From contig SJOL01010839.1 of the NCBI GenBank assembly GCA_004794785.1, forward strand, positions 703,977-767,976: a stretch of 64,000 bases of DNA. Direction: 5' to 3'. This document shows positions 1-13,400 of this stretch, piece after piece. A program made the translations under genes and the position numbers. The notes below the pieces were generated by a model. That model saw nothing but the letters and a program-made list of their open reading frames with translations. It was not told the origin of the DNA and searched no databases. The stretch is from Opisthorchis felineus (Eukaryota > Platyhelminthes > Trematoda > Opisthorchiida > Opisthorchiidae). How positions within the stretch are numbered: the first letter of the stretch is position 1; each line of letters begins with the position of its first letter.

Positions 1-1268
1 TTGATAAATCTAGTTAAGAAGAATAGTGCTGCGAGCGTTCGCTCAACAACGCGGGGAAATTACTCTTCTACTTAAGCGAATTTTTTTCAGAACAAACCAT
101 AGAACTGTATCATATCCTGGTGGATTCCTTCCAGAAGCAGGCTTTATCAGCCAAAACTTTACCATATGACGTCTTCTTGACCATTTCAAATCCCAACGAC
201 CCGCAGTCACTTGTATCATTTTCTTTTGCGGTGCACTCCACTCCATTGCCCGAAAGTCTTTGTGAAAACCATGCAGGTGAATCATTCTCAGTCCAAAGTT
301 CTTGGCTGTATTTATGGCGAAGCACCTCCGGAACTATGTGTGAACGTCGGAGCTCAACTGGATGCCCAATTTTTCAGCACTCTTCTGTTCCTACATAGGG
401 TGGATCAGGCACCAGACATTAGTTAAACATTCTGGAGTCCAAATGACCTTCAACACTCAAGTCATTGACCTTGAGTACACAAGGAGACTTTAGTCGCTCT
501 GCTATATCCCAACCTATCCTCCCACAAAATGTTCACCAGAGTGAGCTTTGAGTGGAGCGCAACGCCTTCTTTTGCAGACGGATGTTGGTTGTGTGCAACA
601 CGCCTCCCGACCATCTTAATCTAGCAAACTCTAGTTACCGATCTATAGATTCTCATCTGTTACTAATCCCTCACTGGTTAAAGTACCCTTGTTTCCTGTT
701 GCAGTTTACTAACTTCTTCCGTTCTGCGAAGGCTCGGGAGATCAAATGTACAAAAACACAATGCACGTAACCATTCAAGTCAGGTTTGGCTTCATTTGCA
801 ACTCTATTATGCGACATTACGGTCGAAGTTCACAGAACAATTTATAAAAAATCTTTCCTGTGTACCCTTAGCTGGTACACTTATGTTAGACCTCATACAA
901 CAACGCTCTTTAGGAGAGACCAGATGGCCAGTTCTCGCGTGGTGACCTCTTTTTGAAGGATTAGTACACTTTCGAGGAAACCTCGATTAGGTTGTCTTCC
1001 ATTCTGCCAAGAATAGTGACCCTGACGTCCTCAGGGTATCCTTTTGGTAAATTTTCTGCCAATCACCTGACCAAATCTTTTTGGGTTTTCTCGGAAACTT
1101 ACTTTCAGCAAATTATTTCCTTGATACTATAATGTGATAGCTTCTATATTTCACTGAATTCAACGATTGTCCTACGTTATTGTGCCGTTTTCAAGTACCT
1201 GTTCCATTCTACAATCAACTTTTTCAGTAATCTTTTCTTGCCTCATTCTTCCTATTCACTCACAACAG
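1..1268. other. Presumed GLDC intron, upstream of first visible exon
   Basis: No coding exon was recognised; the expected preceding GLDC exon (ending in the LGSCTMKLN block) is not here. No clear repeat family was seen. Confidence 0.5.
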
Positions 1269-1487
1269 CCGTGCTCCTGGCCAACGGTTAATTCACTGCA
1301 TCCGTTCGTCCCAGAGGAACAAACACAGGGTTATGAAGCATTAATTCACGACCTAGAGCAGGATTTAGCCGAAGTGACCGGCTATGATCATGTATGTTTG
1401 GCACCAAACAGTGGAGCTCAGGGAGAGTATGCAGGTTTGTGCGCGATAGCCAGGTTCCTAAAGAGCAGAGGTGAAACCCAACGCAAG
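1269..1487 (+). CDS. GLDC: GLDC exon a (first visible exon)
   Basis: 73 codons, phase 0 at both ends. The acceptor is CAACAG before 1269 and the donor is GTAAGTG at 1488. The start is set by homology: [13 protein letters not shown] aligns residue for residue with the vertebrate PITWKEFANIHPF segment. The exon encodes [21 protein letters not shown], the conserved segment at the start of the C-terminal aminotransferase-like domain that lines the cofactor pocket. The preceding exon, which should end with the LGSCTMKLN motif, was not found in bases 1-1268. Confidence 0.95.
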
Positions 1488-4400
1488 GTAAGTGAAACAT
1501 CATTCACGGCTCTGACTTAGTTTTGTGGAGAAACTCCCCTTCAGGTCCTGAACAGTTTGCTTACAGATGGGTATTCTTGTGATATTTTGAGCAGGTAAAC
1601 ATCTATAAACGATCAACTGTTTTGAAACTGCCCCTCAAGTGACATCAGAAGTTCACCTCGATTTAACCTACTAGCTTTCAGAAGACTCCAGTTTTCTTTC
1701 TACTTTGATGACTATCAACTGTGAAGTCTGAATCCTTTCGGAAATCCCAGTTCTTTGTATTGACCTATTCTCAACCAGTGTGTTGCTAATCCCTTGTGAA
1801 TCAGCTGTTTTTTAACACTAGACTGGTGCTCGGTTGACTTGGATATGAAAAGTCCAGATAGGTGTAGCATGGATGGAACATATTTGCCGATGAACACGAA
1901 CCATCGAGTGCTCACTTATTGAACTGGTGGTCTACCGAGTGGGCTGCGTACTTTAACTTTGCACACGATTTCCACATCTAGTGTATTACCGTTTGATGTC
2001 TTACTTTGTCATCCTGAAGCATTCTGTTTGATTTTCGAAATGGGCTAGACAATAACATAGCCTCGACATCCGAATGGCTTTCGTATAACTTACGAGAAAG
2101 TAGACAGCGATTTGGTAGATCCTGAAATGCAGCATGAGCAAACAGGACGCGTCTGTTGGTACTTATGGGTCTCTTTTCTCCTTGTATACTTGGACTTATC
2201 ACCTCAAGACCAAAACATGTCCATATGCAGCAAATGTGGACATCAATAGCTACTGTACAGAGCGCTTGACCACCACCAGTGTGTGGGAACCGTCCGCTGA
2301 CACTACATTGTGCTCTTGGATTACGACCAGATCTTACTAGTACGACAATGTTCAGAAAGAGAGTACATAAAAATGTGAAGAGGTTAACAATGTAGCCAGT
2401 AGTGGACCATTGATAACTCTGTGGTTTTGGGAATCACAGTACAGACAGTGGCGAGCCACAGCTTTGCTTGAGAGACCACGAATACATACGTTACCGTTAT
2501 GAAGCTTTTCTCAAATGTGCTACACCCTGGCTTCATGATTTCAGGTTTGTCTGATTCCCACTTCCGCACATGGGACGAATCCAGCCAGTGCGAAAATGGC
2601 GGGAATGTCTGTTCATCCCTTGTTCAATACAAAAGCCGGTGTGCTCGATATGGGTCATTTACGAGAACAGCTGGATCGGTTTAAAAACACTGTTGCAGCT
2701 ATGATGGTAACCTATCCAAGCACGTTTGGTGTGTTTGATGAGGATCTCCTGGAGGCGTGTGAGCTGGTCCACAATGCCGGTGGACAAGTGTATCTAGACG
2801 GGGCAAACATGAATGCGCAGGTGGGTTTCCCATCGGCTTCTGGATTTTGTAACTTCCATGGTTTACTGACTATACCGTGTGGTTACGAAGAATGCCGAGG
2901 TTATTTGTATCAGTAAGTGTGGGTGTACCACGCGCTATGTTCTTGTAGATTAGGCAGCATTGTCTCGAGATAAGCACAATCTTTTCTGAGCTACCCGCAG
3001 AACGAAAGCCGTCAGCAAAACAGCTATCGAGGTGGTGATCAAATAGCAGTACATTATGGTATAGTATGGTATAGCATAGTATAGTATGGTGTAGTATGGG
3101 TATAGTGTGAGAGTATATTAGAAGGAGTATATTATAGCATAGTACAGCTTAATAAAGTCTAGTAGATTTCCACGAAGATGCTGAACTCAGTAGATAGATG
3201 CGCGAGCTACGTAGGGCCTAGCGAAAATCTTCGGGGTTTTCAGCCCATCATTTTAGAAATTTATCCGCTCAGGCTTTGCACACCCTCCTTTCGGTGTGTT
3301 CGATAGCACACCAGATATCGATTAGGATACTAAGCATTGTGATGTTAAATAAATATTGACAACAATTACCATTGGTCTTAAGATGTTGTTTTTTACACTG
3401 TTTTACTAGATACTTCTGACAGCCAAGGCCCAGATTCAGACATAGGAGAAGTGAGACTTATTCATTGTAACCCAACTGATCAATCGCAGAAGTTAGACAT
3501 CTTAATTTTACGGTAGTCTACAAACTTTTTTCCATCTAGCCTGATGATCCGTCCTTGGATGAGGCCAGTGAAACCATACAAGCATAGGAAAAACATTCTC
3601 GTCATTTTTCCCATGTGAAACGTCTATGAGCAGAATGTTAGTCAAATTTGTTTCTTATGTTTTAATTGGCTTTGATGGTGTTGCTGAAGCTCCTGATCAG
3701 TCTCGTCTTCTGCCGACCAGTTCGTCACAAGAATAGTGTTCTAACCGAGTTCTATGAAGCTGACCTAAAAGAGAAAAAAAGTATCAGGTGAGCCACAAGA
3801 AGGACGAAACCGATCCTGGACTGTTGGAGAGTTTTCAGTAACCTTATGAGAAGTAATCATCAGGGAATATTGCTACCAAAACAGATAAGTTCATTTGCCT
3901 ACGTAAAGGTGAGTACGGTTTGCCGCACTACCAACCGATTATCTGCTCCAGACAATTTTCTTCTGAGTTAGCCCCTAGGGAAACGCGTTCATCGTCTTAT
4001 TATTTGCAGTGCCAACATACTCTCACAATTAAGTTGGTTGTCTGGCATCAACTCAACCATCAGACGTCTGGTTCTTCTTTGGCTTTCAATATATATGAGG
4101 CCGGAGGTATAGTTGTTTAACTAAAAATGTAACTGATTTGCCCCAACTCACTCCGATTCGAAGTGATTTCCCGCGGCCTATTGTCGTGTCTGCGCTGATT
4201 CCGATTTGTGTGAAGAGATATCAATATGTTCTTACCTGAACAGCGTAAAAAACACTTCACTTCAATTTAAATCCCGAACCGTGGTAACCGAACTGACACG
4301 TCCCAAACGAAATTATTTGGCCTACGTTATGTTCCCGTTTGAGCATCCCTGTAGCATACAGGTAATTCGTATTCATTACCCTGACCTGGAACAGAACTTT

Positions 4401-7400
4401 TCTAACCTTAATCATCTATAGCTGCTGCCACAGAACCGCAGGGATCATAGTGAAACAAGTCAGTTTGTTTACTTGCATTTTTGCTTGTTTTTTCGAACAA
4501 GGATTCGTTATTCCAGACTGCAAGAGAGCTATTCCCGTAAGTTTTGAGCTTATAGTGGCTAATTCGATTAGAGCATCTACTGATCAACACAAATTACTCC
4601 TTGGAACCACCGGTAACTCACTATTACTAGTGTGATGCACACTACTGATGGAACGTCCGAGTAGTATCTAGCCATGCAGTTCAAAGAGCCATCCTCGAAT
4701 TTGATGGACGGTTGACTTAGAAATTATTGAACCATTTTACAGCGCTTGTTCACTATTTTTCAATATCCAAAAAACTTCCAGGAAAGCTCAGGATGTTGAG
4801 GATGTTGACTTTTTCAGAATCTTTGTGCAAGTGAGGTTTTACTTTCGTGTCTGATAGATTGTAACCGCTTAGTTAGTTTCTGTCCACACTTGAAGGTGCC
4901 TTCTCGTTAGTATTATTATTGGTGTTGTTATTAACGCCACTATTGTTGCTGCTAGTACTCGCTGTTATCATTGTAGTAACAATGGCAACAGTGCTTGTGG
5001 CAGCGCATTTTTCCGGTTAAAATACTTACCTTTGTGATCATGTGCTTCGAAAATAAACGGTACAACCAATAGTATCAGGCTCAGCACTAGTAGTCTGTGA
5101 CGGAAATTACAGGAGACTAGTAGTTCAGCGCTACTCACATCATTCTGCTAACAACTGCAACATTCTTTTCTAGGTTGGCCTCTGTCGTCCAGGAGACTTG
5201 GGAACAGATGTTTGCCACTTGAATTTGCATAAAACCTTCAGTATTCCACACGGGGGTGGAGGACCTGGCATCGGACCGATTTGTGTCAAAGAACACCTTG
5301 CTCCTTTCTTGCCTCAACATGCATGGCGTAATCCGTGCCTCAGCGCAAGCCATAAGCTCTCCACCGTTGATACCTCACCGCATACCGTGTGCTCCGCTCC
5401 ATTTGGCTCGGCTAGCCTATTGTTGATTCCGTGGTCCTACATAAAACTTTTGGGGCCAAAAGGTGAGTGAAACTGAAGAATGAACCCCTCAGTTATGAAG
5501 TCATTCAGACTAAGTGCTGCAACTAGCAAGCTGTCTGTTATGCATCACTTTGATGTGACTTCTGGAATTTCCGAATAAAAAAACGTTTCAACTAACTGAG
5601 CCAAATCAGTTGAACTCTTTCAAATTACGATAGATGGAGGCACGTACAGGTTTCCGTGTGTTAACACGTTTTCAGATCACCAGGCGTCATGCTGTATCAG
5701 CGATCAGCGACGGTGATTGCTGTCTAAAATAGGAAATTTCGGGGGACTTGGAGCAAAAGCAGAACAATAGGCAGTTCGAAAATGGACTCTAGCATGTGCA
5801 GATGGCGTGGATTGGTAAACGACAGTACATAACCGAAAATTGTCCTTACTTTGTTCTAGGACGGTCATTCGTTGCGGAATTGAAATTTCGCCACTTGGTG
5901 GTGTATGCATCTGATCACGAGATCCTTTTACAAAGGTACAAGGAGGGTGAATTTCAGTCAGTCAGCGACTGAAATTGTACTTTGTTCAAAACGTCCCGTT
6001 ATTCTAGGTCACTGTTTGTTACATGGCGAATTTGGTCTAGTGAAGCATCGCTGTCCCAGACAACAGCACTTAAGTGTTTCCAAACTTATTGGGAAAAGTG
6101 ACCGAAGGGAACTGAAGTTGCATAGTCCGGGGTGAACTGTCATGTTGTCATTACCAGAGTTAACCTTAGATGATCGTGTGAATTCCCAGAGGTTGCGCGT
6201 AAAGAGTACAAGTGAAATTGGAAAGATGAAGTTGGAATATATACACAGGTCAACGCCACTGAGTCCGTCCGATCGGTCCTGTGGACACAACACTAACCAG
6301 GTGTCGCATAAAACCTGAGGAGAGCCCAACTAGGCAAAACGAGTTCACTCAGATTACAAGATCACAGTGGATAAACAAAAGTTCAAATTACGTTCGAAAT
6401 GGTCGTGGCAGTGGCCCAGATTCACAGTGCTTGCCTGGCCGAGCACCGGTGTGACGTGTGGATTTACGGAAGGTGCTTTAAGATGAGTTAATCCAAACGG
6501 TCGACGGCTATGTTAGATTGTTTTGTTTTGAGGTCCGGAATTCACAGACAAGCTAATTCGCAGTGAATTCCGTCACAAGTCGGTTTATCGACCGGGTTTG
6601 TCGGTCGCCCCAGTTTACGGCCCCTTTCGCGCATTGTTGAGTGTGGTTGTGTTCTGTGCCTGTTCTGCGTGATTATGCAGTCTCATTTAGTCAGACCGTC
6701 TGAATGCAATGATCGATTTGACACAGGCGACATGATTACTCAGTCTTAAGTGTGGCTTTTCCAGACCGTCTCCGACCTCCATATGATCAGTGAACTAGAA
6801 ATGCGAGTACTAATTCTTGATCAGACTGAATCGAAACGCAGCATATTCCGTGCGCTTCATCATTTTCCGCTTGTTTCTATAGGTCCGGCGCACTCACTAC
6901 GTGTAAATATCACGGGGCTGAGTTCAAATTGTGGACTTGATATTGTCCAGCCTTCCGTATCTAATGTGCCTTCACCGCGCTTTCGTGCGCTTGGTTACAT
7001 TTACTGGTCGTAACACCATTTCTTCCGTCCCTACTGTGTCTAGTTATTAGGAGGGTTTTTATGTCGGTTTAGATGGCGCATAGTAGATGTTGGGAATGAA
7101 CTTTGGAATTGGTCTGGACGATGAAGCAACTCGTTTTTTACCCGTGAAAGTTAGGCAGGTTAAAACATCTGCCTACGTCATTGTTGCCACAAGTTTTGTT
7201 GAGACCGTGCCACTGGAAACATCACTCATACAATCACATCCGCACCCAGTTTCGCTTAAGAAAGTTCTAGGGACAGAAATTTTTAATGTTTGTTAGGAAC
7301 CGATGGAATGTTGACAATGTAAGGTTGCATCGCGCTGATATCGGTTATCGGATTAGATATGCTTCAGTCGCTAATCTGGGTTGTACATCAGCAATATGCT

Positions 7401-10400
7401 AGATAAACAGATTCTCTGTAGACTGTCATTGACGCTTGACCGTCTACGCGTCTAGCTCAGGAGCATCCAAGAGTTATTACGATTTGGTACCACTTGCCTC
7501 AACATTTTCTATCAAAAACCAGACCAGCTTTCCACTATTAAGTCTAGTGACGTATAAGCCAAGTAGCTCTGACTCTTTCGATACACAGTGGCGAGACTTG
7601 ATAATAATCGATATTTTCAGGGGGGAAGAATGACTTGTGAAACCAATAAGAATTTGCACCCCCTGCTACCCTACTGGTAATTCATCTTGGCTCGAGCAGT
7701 TAACTACACCGCGGAACGCTGCGCGTGGTGTGTGTAATTGCGGATGGTAACATACAGCTTATCTACATTGTAAAACGGGGTGAAATTTTACCAGTGGGAT
7801 GGAAATGACGAATACGTTATGACGTTTGATGTCTTAAGCGGGTCCTAAGTGCCAGGCCTAAGGGAATGACTGTCAGAGCATGGAAAAGAAGACGAATACC
7901 GTTCTGTTGATAAAATGGCCGATTATTCCTTACTTTGAGAATGAGTTGTCTTAGTTCCAGCTGGGCTGGTTACGACGCGAGCATTCATAATACTGTTTGC
8001 CGATGAACCTGCCTATGATAAAACTAGGGTATCTGGAACATTGTGTACAAACAGTATTTAACACAGTCACCCTCGAAAAATTGATCGTTAAAAGAAGATT
8101 GAGAATTTGCTGCAACTTCGTTGGAAAGAACCGATATTCCAACATAAGAAGTGCACAAAAACGACAATGGATTTCTTTAATAATGATTAAATAAGCAACC
8201 GATTCACCGTAGACACCTGATCACATATAATAAGATCAGACAGATTCTCACTTAGCAGGGAAAACCTGTGTTCCCGATTTAAAGAAACAGCCCAGACAAA
8301 GAACACTTTTGGCACTCCAAAAAATTGTCTTTTTGAGTGGGATTAGTGATACATCCTCCACACTCCATTTATTCAAGAAAATTTAGATGCTTCAGCGTGA
8401 ACATAATGCTCCTGGATGCACACTGCCCGGTATGATTCAGTTTTCAGCAGTTCCGATTGCTGCAGCCCTGTTCACTGAGGATAAGCAGAATACGGGAATG
8501 AGAGCCACATGTTGGAGGCGATGGCCCGGGCAGTCCTCTGACCACAAATTGATCTGTCATTAGAAAGAAAAAAAGTAATTCGGCTCATCAAACCCAGCCC
8601 AAGTACTTTCTACAACCCAACCGTCGTAGCACTATTGCACGCATCAGTAGATGCCCGAGGATCCCATTGGCCAACAAGACCGACCCAACAAGAAGACCAT
8701 ATTTAAATTTAATACTTTCACTGAGAAAAGTTTGATCGGGTTCCGGTAAACTCACTGAACAAGTGGGCTCAGCGAGATCGATGGGATTCTCTGGTCAGCA
8801 GCGCTCACCGCGCAGAAGACCAACGGAAATTTACGGTGAACATCTGGCTACTCGCGAGTAGTTTGAAACGCTGTGTTCTCTTTATCCATCTCAGCAGGAC
8901 CGATAGAAAACATGCTCGGACCTGTTAGCCTTCTTTTCACTTCCTTCAGTCGTGGAAGTAAAATATTCGGGTCATATGAAATAAAGAGAGGAAACAATGT
9001 AAAACAGATACCAAGTGGTTGGTTTCTGTAGGTCACTGGACTAATGCCACGGTAACCAAACTGCTTGTTTCAAATGCTTTTGAGCGCGTAGTCCATCTTG
9101 GTGTGATTTGGTCGGCAGCGCTTCGATTATCACTACAACTTTGATATTTGTGTTGCACACCAAGATTCGGGATGAGTTAAGCGGGTCAATTTGATGGCTA
9201 GTATCCAACAGATATCTGGCTGATGATGATACCGGACTGCGCGTTGACCCTTGGCCTGTCGGCTGACCTGACACCATCTGGATTATTTAATTCATTGTGT
9301 ATTCTGCCGAGCGTTCTGCTAGGTACCTGTGTCCTCCTCACACACACTCTCACAGACTACACAAGAGGCAGACAGGTTGAACCCTAGGTTCACTTTTGTA
9401 CAGAACAAATTTTCGGGTGGTCGTTACCAGATGTAGCTGAGCTGCAGTATATACCAGTTTTAAAGCTGAAGTGCACTTACGTCTTAGGATGGCGCCCAAC
9501 TGGTCGCCTCTGAGTTGAATGAATGAATATACATCCTCCTCGTCGTTATTGCTTGTGTTGGGACTCTCAATGTAGCGCTCTGGATAAGTATTCGTCAGCA
9601 AATTTTTCTCCACAAATTCCTTCTTTTGCTTTAGCTGGTCCGGGCTGCTGAGTCTCCTCGTTCTGTAGGGTTAAATCTTTACCAGACCGCGCTTATGAGC
9701 CATTGGGGCGTAACTCGAGAATTGTAGTTTTTTTTTACCGCTCTACGTGTTTTAGCGGTAAGTAGATGCAGCGTTATATGGACACATCTGTAAGTTTACA
9801 TGTTAGTGTGTTCAAAAAGGTAAACATTCACATGCAACACCGAAGTTAAGGTGGGTGGAATTTTGGACGTTTATGAAGGACCGGAAATGCCCTATAATAA
9901 TTCTGACAAAGATGTCATCAACAAATCGTCTATAGAACAAATTTTTTTGAAATTTCTTCAGCAGTTCTTCGTTCAGACATTCCCATAAACGTGTCAGCTG
10001 GTGTCAGGCCTAAATGGTTGCTCAGAACACTTCTGCCGAACTCAAACCTAAGGTCATTTGTGCATGTTGAAATCAAGCCTTCAATGAAGTCAATGGGGAG
10101 CCTTAAACAAATATTACTCATAAAAATAAAATCACATAAAAGATTAAACCATCTCGTACAGTGATGAATAACAACTCGGTGTCGGTGGAAAGTAACTGCT
10201 GAGCACTCACCACGATGTCATCCAGGTTTTCTGCCAGTTCAGATAATCTTTTGAAAACTGAGTAGAAAAACTTTTCTGCGAAGGGGTCAGGAATTTCACC
10301 ACCCCTCTGTGGGGACTGAATTGTTCACGCATATGACTGTGTATTTTTGTGGCCCTGTGCGTACGTGGAGCTAAGGTTCCCATGGGTTCCAGACACTGAT

Positions 10401-13400
10401 ATTCTGACTATGTGATTTGAGTACAAATTTTCGGAATTCACGGTTTTCTGGTGATCTTCTTGCTTACAACTTGGCTGTTTTCCGGAAAATTATCAAGTTT
10501 GTATTTCCGAGTGTCTAACAAGTGGTTATTCATTTTCCGTAGGCACTTCTCTGACACGTTGTCAGGTTGAAAGAATAATGGGTGTCTCATTTCGCTCAGT
10601 CCTTTACTCGCTTCGTAAAGCTCGGCTTTCAAGACTGCATTCAAGAGTAGTCCAGTCGACTGTGTATTGTAACGGCTTATTGTGACAGGTTACCAAATGA
10701 ATGCGTCTAGATCAGATCACCTGAGAATTAATCATAAGCATGGGATAAGTGAGTAGTATCCACACACCAGTGCGATTCACATTGAAAATATGTTGTCAGG
10801 AGTTTTCTCATCAATACTGCAATCGACTGGGATAGTAGAAATTAGCTATTTGACGTAAAGCACGATAATAAGTACAACTGAGTGAAAAGCGAATTTGGCG
10901 TATTCTGCATCATTTAACTAGGAACACAAAAGGTTTTCTATCTTCATTCCTTCTTTCAGGAGTTCGCAAGGCCTCTGAAATTGCCATTCTCAATGCAAAC
11001 TACATGCTTCAACGATTACGGGACCATTATCCAATAAAATTTGTCAACAAGAACGGGTGCTGTGCTCATGAATTTATTGTGGATTGTTCATCTTTTGAAA
11101 AACACCGCATCTTCACAATCGATATTGCAAAACGACTCATAGATTACGGTAAGAAATTTTTTTCCTGGTGTAGAGTAACCTTTTCCTTTTGTTTGTTTAC
11201 ACAAAGTTCAGAATATTTCAGATTACAAGGTGCGACTAGCAGTGTGATGTTCATGTGTAAGCGAATTTGCATGCTGGAAATACAGTGACCATATCGAACA
11301 GCCGAAGTTGAGGATTGAGCAGAATATCTTGGCAGGCACGTTGATTGAATCAAGCAGTCCTTTGAACGTCCCCAATTAGGTACGATTAGGTACTTCAGTT
11401 AGGTACTTCTTTTCCTTACTAGGTGCTTTCCACTCGATTCTTGCAATAAGCTAACTGAGTTTTCTCACTAATACACAATGATTTATATGTGTAACCATCC
11501 TACAGTATCACAGCAGTGCATCCATACATGTCATAAAATGACAATATCGTTTGAGTTTGATAGCTTTGTCCGAGAAGACGGTGGAAACCATTATATCCCC
11601 TCTTTCACATCGTTACTGCTACTCAAGCGTCAACATTTGTCCTCTTCGCGTTCCGATTCGGGACAGCACCAAGTCAATGATGCAACCTATGTGATCAACT
11701 CTAATAAAGCAGATGGCTAAGTTGAACTTAAACGGGGCTCAGATAGCTTGCGAAACATTGTGAATGAAGTACAGCCGGCTAGTCATTTCATATAACTTCT
11801 TCAGCCACAATACAGAAACACACTATGGACATGCTAAGATGAACAAACTGCGTTAAACCGCATAAGTCAGCGTATCCCGTTAGGTGACCAACTGACTTTG
11901 TCAGTCTGGTTTCTTTTTCTTGTTTTTGTAATTCTGATATTGAAGAAGTTCACACGCGCTAGCCGAAACGTTCAACACTGAAATTCGATACACTAGTGTT
12001 GTGTTACTCCATCGTAATCCAAAACAACTGAATAATCCACACAATCCTCAGCCTCTTCAGCTCAAATTGTATGAAATTCGTGAAATACACCAATTTTCAC
12101 GGGAACTCGAGAACTGTGTCTAAAGTAATAGTAATGCACTATATCGAATGCCGTACAGACTGGAGCGTCAGGCGGTCATTGTGCAGCACATTCGGTGGAA
12201 GAAAGTCATACCAGATACCCGTGCTACCTACACGTAGTGAGTGCGCCGGACCTATAGAAACAAGCGGAAAATGATGAAGCGCACGGAATATGCTGCGTTT
12301 CGATTCAGTCTGATCAAGAATTAGAACTCGCATTTCTAGTTCACTGATCATATGGAGGTCGGAGACGGTCTGGAAAAGCCACACTTAAGACTGAGTAATC
12401 ATGTCGCCTGTGTCAAATCGATCATTGCATTCGGACGGTCTGACCAAATGAGACTGCATAATCACGCAGAACAGGCACAGAACACAACCACACTCAACAA
12501 TGCGCGAAAGGGGCCGTAAACTGGGGCGACCGACAAACCCGGTCGATAAACCGACTTGTGACGGAATTCACTGCGAAGTAGCTTGTCTGTGAATTCCGGA
12601 CCTCAAAACAAAACAATCTAACATAGCCGTCGACCGTTTGAATTAACTCATCTTAAAGCACCTTCCGTAAATCCACACGTCACACCGGTGCTCGGCCAGG
12701 CAAGCACTGTGAATCTGGGCCACTGACACGACCATTTCGAACGTAATTTGAACTTTTGGTTAGCCACTGCGATGTTGTAGTTTGAGTGAACTCGTTTTGC
12801 CTAGTTGGGCTCTCCTCAGGTTTTATGCGACACCTGGTTAGTGCTGTGTCCACAGGACCGATCGGACGGACTCAGTGGCGTTGACCTGTGTATATATTCC
12901 AACTTCATCTTTCCAATTTCACTTGTACTCTTTACGCGCAACCTCTGGGAATTCACACGATCATCTAAGGTTAACTCTGGTAATGACAACATGACGGTTC
13001 ACCCCGGACTACGCAACTGCTGTTCACCTCGGTCACTTTCAAACAAGCTTTCTTACCGAAGCCCCATTTCCATCTTACGGGGGTGGCGAGAAATACTTTA
13101 GTTTTTTATTCTATGTTGGGTTAGCCCTGTGGGCGTTGGATAGGACTAGTCGCTCATGCTAATGCTTGCGTGAAACCTACGTAGGTGTGCTTTCCGTCCA
13201 TGGCGTTCGAAATGTTTCGAGGGTTTCGCAGGGTTCTGAGATCTTGCAGGGCGGTTTGGGGTTCCGTAAACTCGTCACATTTTGATCGATAATGGTAATA
13301 CTCTTTTTTGACCATATAATCCCAATTAACGTGCACAATCTCGTTAAGTCTTTTAAGGTGTGTATTTGGGATGTCTTTTGACAATATGGGTAAGCATATC

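Noticed and set aside
3049..3150. CRISPR-like or telomere-like array
   Set aside because: It is a simple five-base microsatellite with no spacers and no TTAGGG units.
6750..7013. Identical 'protein' at 6,750-7,013 (+) and 12,139-12,384 (-)
   Set aside because: The identity comes from the inverted DNA repeat, not from coding conservation; the frames are short and have no motif.
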